Shown here: piece by piece, positions 43,922 to 50,098 of the stretch
How positions within the stretch are numbered: the stretch's first letter is position 1
Layout: every line of letters begins with the position of its first letter
Source of the DNA: JAMXLO01 sp035492535
GTDB taxonomy: Bacteria > Pseudomonadota > Alphaproteobacteria > Acetobacterales > Acetobacteraceae
Direction of reading: 5' to 3'
DNA: 50,098 bases
Assembly: GCA_035492535.1 (NCBI GenBank)
Contig: DATJJM010000156.1
Location: 1-50,098 of the forward strand
Translations under genes and position numbers: made by a program
Notes under the pieces: generated by a model
Database searches by the model: none
What the model was told of the DNA's origin: nothing
What the model saw: the letters and a program-made list of their open reading frames with translations, nothing else

Positions 43922-44832
43922 CTCCTATTGGCTTCATTGTCGTACTGGCTCTGCTCAGCGGCTCTCTGTTGCTGATCATACGTGAATTACAGATCAGAGC
44001 CTTGAACGCGAGGATAGAAAGAGTAATCGGTGGTAATGCTCGCCGCTCAACGGCTTTCCACGACTTCCGAGAGCGGCTGTCCTCCTTCGGGATGCGGTAT
44101 CGCCGCGTCTATTCCGAGGAAAACCTTGAGCAACTCCGTATCGCTGTTCAATCGTCCGGCTTCAACCCGCATCGCATAGTACCGGTCCTGGTCGGTACGA
44201 AGATACTGAGTGTGGCTCTTTTTCCTGCACTCGCGGCAATCATTTCGTCCCTGCTAGGAGCGTCATTCAGTGGCTGCCTGATCGTCATGGCCCTTGCACT
44301 GGCGCTGGGGATCGTGGCTCCGCGCCTGTTGCTGAAGGTCGTCGGCAGTAGGTTCAATACAGCTATCCAGCGCGGCACTCCTGACATGATCGACCTCCTC
44401 ATCATTTGCAGCGAGGCGGGCATGGGGTTGGAAAGCGCACTCGAGCGCGTCGCTCAGGAAATGGGGCGGTCGAATGCTCCCATGAGCAAAGTACTGAACT
44501 GGCTGCTCGACGACTTGCGCATGTTGCCCAATCGCCGGGATGCCTTCGGCAACCTGGCCAGCCGGACTACGTCCGAGGGACTGCGCCGGTTCGGCACTAT
44601 GGTCAACCAGAGCCTTCAGTACGGCACGCCGCTCGGCGACGCCCTCCGCGCAATCGCCGAGGAACTCCGGCGCGACCGCATGACCAGCTTGGAGGAACGA
44701 GCTCACAAGCTCGGGGCGAAACTGATCGTTCCCATGGTGATTTTCATACTCCCGGCCATGTTCGTCACTCTCGCAGGCAGCTCGTTCCTGCATTTGATCG
44801 AGACCTTCAAGAACATCGGCCACCTGCATTGA
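43918..44832 (+). CDS. tadC: Tad inner-membrane platform protein TadC
   Basis: 304 residues from the ATG at 43918, overlapping the tadB stop (ATGA). T2SSF domain near 155-285: TPDMIDLLIICSEAGMGLESALERVAQEM ... FGTMVNQSLQYGTPLGDALRAIAEELRRDRM, then a final TM helix. End of the plus-strand flp-cpaA-cpaB-cpaF-tadB-tadC operon. No clear terminator hairpin follows. Confidence 0.92.
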   Translation: MTPIGFIVVLALLSGSLLLIIRELQIRALNARIERVIGGNARRSTAFHDFRERLSSFGMRYRRVYSEENLEQLRIAVQSSGFNPHRIVPVLVGTKILSVALFPALAAIISSLLGASFSGCLIVMALALALGIVAPRLLLKVVGSRFNTAIQRGTPDMIDLLIICSEAGMGLESALERVAQEMGRSNAPMSKVLNWLLDDLRMLPNRRDAFGNLASRTTSEGLRRFGTMVNQSLQYGTPLGDALRAIAEELRRDRMTSLEERAHKLGAKLIVPMVIFILPAMFVTLAGSSFLHLIETFKNIGHLH

Positions 44833-45045
44833 TGTCGTTGAAACTGGTGGCTTGATACGGCCGAATAGCATGTCAAGGCGATGCAGATTTCATTGCAATA
44901 AGGCATTGCTTGAGCGGTCGTTCATAGAGTATTCCGTTCACGAACTGATCGACTTGCGACGGGTTACCAGAGAGGGTGTCATGCTTCAACGCATCGTCCA
45001 AATGATCCCCCGGGCAATATTCGACGACAGCGTGCGCGTCTAACA

Positions 45046-45708
45046 ATGAACGCATATGTTTTGCCGAACAGTGTACGCTGCCGGGCTACGCGGATCCTCG
45101 GAAGCCTATGGTTTCTGCTTTTGGCCGTTTTTGTGGCCAGAGGGCTTGCGACGCAAGTCTCCGCCATATCGTTCACCGGCGATATCTCAACCTCGGCTCT
45201 TTCAAGCTTTTGCCAGCTTATTTTCTATGCGACGCTTGGCATTCTGATTTTGATACGCCCGCATGCGAAGGCACAGGCAACGAGCGTGCTGCCGAAGGTA
45301 GCTGCGTTCGTAGGAACTTATCTGCCTTGGTCCATTATTTTCACTGCGCGGACCGACTATCCTGGATTGGCTTTGGTTTCAAGTGCATGCGTGCTGATCG
45401 GTATGTTCATGACGCTCCTGACACTTCGACACCTGGGCAGATCATTCAGCCTGGTGCCCCAGGCACGCCGCGTGGTACAGACCGGCCCTTATCGATGGAT
45501 CAGACATCCGCTTTATCTGGCGGAAGAACTCGCCTTTCTCGGCGTAGTTCTCCAGCACCTTTCACCTATGGGTCTTGTTGTCCTTGCAGGACACATCGCG
45601 GCTCAAGTATGCCGTATTCATTATGAAGAAGAGTTGCTCCGGCGGACGCTCCCAGATTATATGAACTATGCGGCCGCCCGCTGGCGGTTAGTCCCTTATA
45701 TGTGGTGA
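45046..45708 (+). CDS. Isoprenylcysteine carboxyl methyltransferase (ICMT/PEMT)-like membrane protein
   Basis: 220 residues with about five TM helices. The C-terminal catalytic region has the family signature: VVQTGPYRWIRHPLYLAEELAFLG, then EEELLRRTLPDYMNYAAARWRLVPYMW. Bacterial relatives use SAM to methylate unknown small molecules or lipids. The gene has no evident partner; the 213-bp gap after tadC contains only weak small frames. It is read from ATG 45046 with no clear ribosome site, so the N-terminus is less certain. Confidence 0.82.
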   Translation: MNAYVLPNSVRCRATRILGSLWFLLLAVFVARGLATQVSAISFTGDISTSALSSFCQLIFYATLGILILIRPHAKAQATSVLPKVAAFVGTYLPWSIIFTARTDYPGLALVSSACVLIGMFMTLLTLRHLGRSFSLVPQARRVVQTGPYRWIRHPLYLAEELAFLGVVLQHLSPMGLVVLAGHIAAQVCRIHYEEELLRRTLPDYMNYAAARWRLVPYMW

Positions 45709-45788
45709 CACCGCCGTGATAGAGCGCATCGTTGTTTCTTTCAGCACTATGCCTGCGGGTTTATGCGGATCTCGAGCGGTGGTGAAAA

Positions 45789-46079
45789 GTGCACTGGACT
45801 AAGGCATTCATGCTGCTGGCATGCCTTCTCTTTGGGTGTGCTGACCTGTGGACCACGAACGTCATCCTGAACCATGGTTTAGGCGAGCTAAATCCGTTCA
45901 TGCGATTGACGCAGACTTGGTTGGGTGCGTGGTGGGTTGTCCCCAAGCTAGCCCTCACATTTGTCCTTATGTACCTATTAGGTTCCAGCAACAACCGGCG
46001 CCACATCGCCTATATCGTTGCCTTTACTAGTATGCCTGTCATTAATAACTTGGTCATTATCGCAGGCTTGCAGGGATAA
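45789..46079 (+). CDS. Small three-TM membrane protein, DUF5658-like
   Basis: 96 residues from a GTG at 45789; an ATG at 45810 (AAGG 7 nt upstream) would give 89 residues. The N-terminal helix ends in ADLWTTNVILNHGLGELNPFM, matching the DxxTTxxxLxxGxxExNP pattern of DUF5658. Two more TM helices follow (WWVVPKLALTFVLMYLL; YIVAFTSMPVINNLVIIAG). Function is unknown. It stands alone. Confidence 0.7.
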   Translation: MHWTKAFMLLACLLFGCADLWTTNVILNHGLGELNPFMRLTQTWLGAWWVVPKLALTFVLMYLLGSSNNRRHIAYIVAFTSMPVINNLVIIAGLQG

Positions 46080-46439
46080 GATCTTCAGATTCGTCGCACC
46101 GTGACGTCACTGAGCCGGCGATACCGGACACACGGCCGAAGCTGTGCTTTCCAAGCGATATCGGGCACCACTTCGGCAGGCCTTCGCCGGCGCCATGGAC
46201 CAACCGGGCACGATGACCGTGAGCTGCTGTTCCAGGCGATGCAGTCGCGATCCGCTGCGCTGCATGCGCCTGCCTAGCGAGCCGACCCGGGCCGATGAGA
46301 AAGCAACCGGGAAAGAGGCTATGTCATGCACAGTTATGTTGCTGCAGCCACGCTCGTTACCACAACTTAAGTCGGCGTCCCTTAGTCCAATTCAATCCCG
46401 TTCCGGCACAACCCCTCCTCAATCCTGGCGAGAGGGCGT
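46080..46439. other. Gap after DUF5658-like gene with no recognised feature
   Basis: About 360 bp. A plus-strand frame at 46144-46497 and a minus-strand one at 46107-46331 are low-complexity and without domains or ribosome sites. No hairpin, repeat or RNA is evident. Confidence 0.4.
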
Positions 46440-46583
46440 TCAGACATGCGCCAACAACAGAACCCCCGCTGTTACTGCAAACGCGGCACCAAAATAGATG
46501 ATCCACTGACCGGCGCGCCTTCCTGCCGATCTCACTCGAGCCGATAGCTCAATCGCCTCGCGGAGCACCGTTTCCTCATCCAT
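46440..46583 (-). CDS. Small single-TM membrane protein (47 residues)
   Basis: A short gene with ATG at 46583, TGA at 46440-46442, and AAGGGA seven bases before the start. The product begins with an acidic amphipathic stretch (MDEETVLREAIELSARVRSAG), then a basic RRAGQW and a hydrophobic helix of about 18 residues (IYFGAAFAVTAGVLLLA) ending HV. This orientation (charged N-terminus, short C-tail) fits a small inner-membrane protein. No family is recognised. It could be a decayed gene, but codon composition and ribosome site look real. Confidence 0.5.
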   Translation of the reverse strand: MDEETVLREAIELSARVRSAGRRAGQWIIYFGAAFAVTAGVLLLAHV

Positions 46584-47086
46584 TTGCTAATCCCTTACTT
46601 GAACACCAGCGAGTTTATGTCATTCTATCAGCAGATGTAACTAAATTATGATACATTGCAGTATAAACATTGAGATAATTCGTGGATCAGTGGTAGCATT
46701 CGGGGCTGCCAAGCCTCGCATAGCAACGATCCCCGGAACTCCGGCAGGTTGTCCCCACACCGGCCCATCGATGAGGCGGAATATCAACGGGGGGCGATGC
46801 CGCAAGTCCCGGGATGGTTGCGCTGAGCTCGCACCACCTTGTTTCAACGCCGTCACGGCCAAGCCGTCAAATGGGAACGCTTGCAAGCGGCTGTTCAAGC
46901 CCAGCGCCGAGCCGGGGGCAGCTGCCCCCGCAGATCTCAAATTGCGTTGCGGAGGCGAGCAGAACAACATCAAATCTGCAGAATGGACGCGGAGACGCTG
47001 GCTAGGATGAGCGAGACCGTCCAGGAATGTGCGATCGCATCCGACTTGCGGTGGTAGCTTCACGAAGCGCTAGGGTGTGGACCCAA
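46584..47086. other. Intergenic region, lower GC at its left end, no recognised gene
   Basis: About 500 bp. 46600-46700 is AT-richer and may be the promoter zone for the small membrane protein. Open frames on both strands lack domain character. GATCAGTGGTAGC near 46685-46697 resembles a tRNA D-arm, but no cloverleaf can be built around it. Probably IS-scarred DNA. Confidence 0.4.
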
Positions 47087-47365
47087 TCAGGTCCACCACA
47101 CGATGGCTGAGACGACAGCGGCGGGAAAGTTACGTGCGGTCTTGTCGTAGCGTGTTGTGATGCCGCGGAAATCCTTGAGGCGACAGAACCTTCGTTCGAT
47201 GACGTCGCGCAGGGGCGATAGCGCTTGGCGTCGTACGGAATCGGCAGGTTTCGTTCTGCGTGCCAGGGATGATGACCTGTGTTCCCCGGTCGGTCGGCGC
47301 ACGCCACGAGAGCGGAGAAGACGCGCGGCCACAGCCCGCGCTGGCTCCATCGGTTCCACACGGCG
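47087..47365 (-). pseudogene. C-terminal remnant of an IS5-family transposase
   Basis: Near 47360-47210 one frame reads MWNRWSQRGLWPRVFSALV and later LPIPYDAKRYR. In a second frame to 47087 comes VIERRFCRLKDFRGITTRYDKTARNFPAAV..AIVWWT, the ending typical of IS5-family (IS427-type) DDE transposases with the final catalytic E. The frame change and the missing middle and N-terminal parts show decay. It abuts the Nudix gene 3' end. Confidence 0.8.
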
Positions 47366-47378
47366 CGATCTACCCTGC

Positions 47379-48041
47379 CTAATCGAACTCGGTCGGTAGC
47401 TCTGGGTGCCGAAGGTGTTCGAACATAGTTTTCAGTTGCGGCAGGAGCACGCGCCGCGTCGATAGCTCAGTCGGCAATTCATGCTCAGCGAAGAATGCAA
47501 CTTCGCTCGTCTCCGGGCCAATCTGGGCCTCACCTCCAATGATCTCGCAGAGGAAGAACAGCCGCCAGACAGTGAATGGCTGCACGACGCCATGGCCATG
47601 CCGAGTGCGATCCCAGACGGCGGCCAGCTTATATGCACGAACTTCCAGCCCGGCTTCCTCGCGCACTTCCCTGGCGACCGCCTCGGCTGGACTTTCATTC
47701 ACATCCGCCCAGCCGCCGGGCAGTGTCCATCGGTGGTGATCCTCTCGTTCGCGCACTAACAAAATCCTATCGTCGCGGAATACCGCGCCACGGACACCGA
47801 GCTTCGGTGTTGCATAGCCAGTCTGCTGACTGAACATCATTTCGATGTCCGGCACCGCCATGTCGGCGTGCTCGGCTAGGATTTCGGCGGCCAGGGATCG
47901 AAGCTTCTCGTACCGTTCACGGTCGTACTGGTCATGCGTGAAGGCGAGGCCGGTCTGGGCCAGTGCCTGTATCTCACGAGCCCAGCGCAGCCACCGTGGC
48001 TCAGTCGGATCGACGGTTATTGGAGATCTGTGGTCAGCCAT
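47379..48041 (-). CDS. NUDIX hydrolase with N-terminal NUDIX-associated domain
   Basis: 220 residues from the ATG at 48041 (AAGGAA 10 nt upstream). Residues about 10-65 are the helical domain found before some Nudix folds (WAREIQALAQTGLAFTHDQYDRERYEKLRSLAAEIL). The Nudix box is complete: GGWADVNESPAEAVAREVREEAG, near 110-132, giving the Glu residues for Mg2+. Relatives hydrolyse ADP-ribose or nucleoside diphosphate derivatives. It stands alone, between IS remnants, and seems intact. Confidence 0.9.
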   Translation of the reverse strand: MADHRSPITVDPTEPRWLRWAREIQALAQTGLAFTHDQYDRERYEKLRSLAAEILAEHADMAVPDIEMMFSQQTGYATPKLGVRGAVFRDDRILLVREREDHHRWTLPGGWADVNESPAEAVAREVREEAGLEVRAYKLAAVWDRTRHGHGVVQPFTVWRLFFLCEIIGGEAQIGPETSEVAFFAEHELPTELSTRRVLLPQLKTMFEHLRHPELPTEFD

Positions 48042-48539
48042 AGCCGGCAATTCCTTCGCGCCGTGTTCCTTCAGCCAAACAGATCGCGGCCATCGTCAAA
48101 CCGCAGCGCTGTCGAGTGCGCCGTTCGTGAACATCGATTGAAGCCGTCCCTTCACAAATACCGCAGAAAGTCGTCCTGTTCATGTTGTCGCGCCACGATG
48201 CGGCGACCACGCTGAGCGGCCACATGCGGACCGTCTTGCACTCCAACCAACCGGTTAGTGCAGTTCTGCTCGGTGAAGCTGAAAGCGGATCGATGAGTCT
48301 TGTCCTCGGCGTCATCTGCCAAAAATAGGGCAAGTGCGTGCCATCTGTCCCGGCAAGAACCTTGGCCCATCGGCCCGGCGCTTGTTCGCCACCTTCCTCT
48401 GGGGCTGCATATCGACCTTTACAAAGCTCTCGCGGCCATGTTTCCAGACGAACCTGAGCCGATTGTGCTTCCATTCGATAATAACCTTGACGAGCAGCGA
48501 TTGAAGAACTGAGTGAAGCTCCGACCGGTCAGGCACCGG
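48042..48539. other. Scarred region between Nudix gene and IS3 remnant
   Basis: About 500 bp. The minus-strand frame of the IS3 remnant continues here (for example IIEWKHNRLRFVWKHGRESF) but no longer matches a transposase. A plus-strand frame at 48300-48512 also looks protein-like (HIDLYKALAAMF). Neither belongs to a family I can name. It must contain the Nudix promoter. Probably a junction left by IS insertion and deletion. Confidence 0.35.
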
Positions 48540-49075
48540 CGCCTTCGCGTCGCAGCAGTCGAGGGTAAAGGCGACGCGAACGCGCTCACCATTGCCGCAG
48601 CCGATCTCGAACCCGTCAGAGCACCAGCGGGTATCGGATTGATCAACTGCAACACGGCCATCATGACGGCGTTCGATGCCGGCGCCAGAATGACGCTGTA
48701 GCCGCAGGCCATGCGGCTTCATGACGCGGTAAATCCGTTTGACGTTCACCGCAGGCTCTCCAGTTTGTTCCCGCTGACGACGCACGAGCGCATGGACACG
48801 GCGGTAGCCATAGCTCGGCAGGTCCGCGATGACCGCCTTGATTTCGGCCAGCAGTGCAGCGTCAGGCCGGGGCGGGCGCCCGCCGCGCCGCGGGATTTTT
48901 GCTGGCTCAGCCTGAACCGCGAGGTTCGACCGTGCCATGCCGAGCGTATCCGCCACGGTCTTCATTGGGTGCCGCCCCGATCGGACGAGAACGAGGGCAA
49001 TAGCCTTTTGCGGCTGTGCCGGATCCAGCGTTTTCACGCAGGATCTCGTTCTCCAGCGAAGCTTCCGAGTGCATC
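48540..49075 (-). pseudogene. Truncated IS3-family (IS2-type) transposase
   Basis: The segment near 49075-49030 reads HSEASLENEILRE (end of OrfA-type helix). After a frame change, 49037 onward reads GRHPMKTVADTLGMARSNLAVQA, then RRGGRPPRPDAALLAEIKAVIADLPSYGYRRVHALVRR, NVKRIYRVMKPHGL, and RRHDGRVAVDQSDTRWCSDGFEIGCGNGERVRVAFTLDCCDAKA. This holds the first catalytic Asp region of the IS2-type OrfB. The sequence then breaks at about 48540, losing the second Asp and Glu. It is an inactive insertion remnant; no terminal repeats are seen. Confidence 0.82.
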
Positions 49076-49451
49076 ATTGCGCCATCGCTTTGCGATCCGC
49101 TGGTTGCGTAATGGCGGCGACATTTGTCGCTGCACCTTGGGAACACGTCTCTAAAGACCACCGAGGTCCATTTGGGGCACCTGTTCGCAAGGGAACAAGC
49201 AGTTGCACAAAATAGGGCAGATCGGATTGGAATGAGAGAGACTAGACCAAAATGAAACTCTGCTAAGTCATTGAATTGGCGGAGGGGATGTCCGCCGAAC
49301 TCGCATCCCGTCCCGTCCTGGCCCGTCCAAATTGCGCCGCTAATACTCAACGTTTGCAGGACTTTCCGTCCAACACCGTTTTCGCTTGTACCAGGCCATC
49401 TAGTCATGTAGTGTATGCCAGAGTGTATGCTGCAAAATTGGAACGGTGGCC
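49076..49451. other. Region between IS3 remnant and integrase; possible attachment-site zone
   Basis: About 375 bp with no gene. The first part reads back into the IS3 remnant (minus-strand HYATSGSQSDGA). Downstream, 49200-49451 should contain the integrase promoter and, for P4-type integrases, often an attachment site. I cannot find a tRNA 3' end or core repeat here, and the matching copy would lie outside the window. Confidence 0.35.
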
Positions 49452-50098
49452 ATGACCAAATTGAACGCGGCCCGGATGCGGACCCTGACGAAGCCCGGAG
49501 CCTATGGCGACGGCGCTGGTCTCTACCTGCAAGTCCGTGGGGCGGAGAACCGCTCGTGGCTCTATCGCTTCAGGCTGCACGGCAAGGCTCACCTAATGGG
49601 GCTGGGGACGGTGGTGGACGTATCCCTCGCCGAAGCGCGCGACGCTGCGGCAGCCGCCCGCAAGCTGGTCAGGCAAGGTATCAACCCGATCGACCAGCGC
49701 CGCACTGCGCGCGCCGAGAGTGCCGCCCAGGAGGGCCTGACGTTCGCGCAGGTCGCGGATGCCTACATCGCGGCGCATGAGCCCAGTTGGCGCAATGCCA
49801 AGCACCGGCAGCAGTGGCGCAACACATTGGACACGTATGCTGCGCCGATCCTGGGCAAGCGGCCGGTGGCACAGGTGGATGTGGGTGCGGTGACGCGGGT
49901 GCTTGAACCGCTGTGGAGGGACAAGACGGAAACCGCGTCGCGCCTGCGGGGACGCATCGAGTCGGTGCTGGACTATGCCACGGCGCGCGGATGGCGCACG
50001 GGCGACAACCCGGCCCGTTGGCGCGGGCACCTCGACAACTTGCTCCCGGCTCGCTCAAAGGTGGCCAAGGTCGAGCATCACGCCGCACCTCCCCTGGC
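49452..50098 (+). CDS. P4-type tyrosine integrase (runs off the window)
   Basis: The ATG at 49452 opens a frame that runs to the window end, 215 codons so far. Residues about 5-85 are a DUF4102-type arm-binding domain (LTKPGAYGDGAGLYLQVRGAENRSWLYRFRLHGKAHLMGLG; VSLAEARDAAAAARKLVRQGINPID). Then comes the start of the SAM-like core-binding domain (FAQVADAYIAAHEPSWRNAKHRQQWRNTL), LGKRPVAQVDVGAVTRVLEPLW, and RLRGRIESVLDYATARGWRTGDNPARWRGHL. The catalytic R-H-R-Y part lies beyond the edge. Such integrases head genomic islands; cargo should follow to the right. Confidence 0.92.
   Translation, partial: MTKLNAARMRTLTKPGAYGDGAGLYLQVRGAENRSWLYRFRLHGKAHLMGLGTVVDVSLAEARDAAAAARKLVRQGINPIDQRRTARAESAAQEGLTFAQVADAYIAAHEPSWRNAKHRQQWRNTLDTYAAPILGKRPVAQVDVGAVTRVLEPLWRDKTETASRLRGRIESVLDYATARGWRTGDNPARWRGHLDNLLPARSKVAKVEHHAAPPL

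Noticed and set aside
46685..46697. GATCAGTGGTAGC resembling a tRNA D-arm
   Set aside because: No acceptor, anticodon or T-arm can be formed around it, and no GTTCRANTC element follows.
48300..48512. Plus-strand frame with HIDLYKALAAMF as a gene
   Set aside because: Short, no family, overlapped by the scarred IS3 frame; kept only as part of a non-assigned region.
1..50098. CRISPR arrays, rRNA or complete tRNA genes
   Set aside because: No regularly spaced repeats of 24-40 bp and no rRNA or tRNA cloverleaf segments were seen.

Overview
The window is GC-rich, densely coding DNA of a Gram-negative bacterium. Twin-arginine signals, a tripartite ABC export system, TRAP transporters, an inner-membrane M50 peptidase and a CpaA-F/Tad pilus locus all point to an alphaproteobacterium. 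Acetobacteraceae or a relative in Rhodospirillales is my best guess from gene content; this is inference, because no rRNA or tRNA gene is present to anchor it.

Layout. (1) 1-17.3 kb is a scavenging and catabolic region. It holds a NitT/TauT-type ABC importer, an amino-acid-type ABC importer with a fused permease-ATPase and a half-length globin-like gene, a Rieske oxygenase, an NtaA-type flavin monooxygenase, a formamidase-like enzyme, rutA-rutB-rutC (uracil ring opening), a TauD/TfdA dioxygenase and a metal-dependent amidohydrolase. Between them lie decaying genes: an oligopeptide ABC ATPase, a metallo-beta-lactamase-fold tail and a VOC/glyoxalase protein. (2) 17.8-26.4 kb is the most interesting part. 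A lone OmpR-type winged-helix regulator faces phased ATTCA repeats. These are followed by a 29-codon peptide gene ending in AAYYECCMSPQ, a perfect 12-bp hairpin, a membrane M50 protease with an N-terminal PqqD/RRE-like domain, a large TPR protein, an HlyD-type adaptor, a MacB/LolD-type ATPase and an FtsX/MacB-type permease. This reads as a complete ribosomal-peptide maturation and export operon without an obvious tailoring enzyme. (3) 26.4-29.7 kb has an IS6-type transposase remnant and a DctP plus fused DctQM TRAP transporter.

(4) 30.4-44.8 kb is a Tad/Flp pilus locus split into two divergent arms. The minus arm has TadE-like, TadG-like and second TadE-like proteins, then CpaC, a short CpaD, CpaE and TadD. 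The plus arm has Flp pilin, CpaA, CpaB, CpaF, TadB and TadC. A perfect 14-bp palindrome sits in the divergent intergenic region. A TPR-SPOR lipoprotein and a periplasmic ClpP/crotonase-fold protein flank the locus. (5) 45.0-50.1 kb holds an isoprenylcysteine-methyltransferase-like membrane protein, a DUF5658-like protein, a 47-residue single-TM protein, a Nudix hydrolase, IS5 and IS3 remnants and, running off the right edge, a P4-type tyrosine integrase that probably marks the start of an integrated element.

How parts fit together: the importers and oxygenases in region 1 suggest uptake and breakdown of small nitrogenous (pyrimidine, amide or sulfonate-like) compounds. Region 2 should make, cleave and export a short Cys-containing peptide under its own regulator. 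Region 4 builds adhesive pili.
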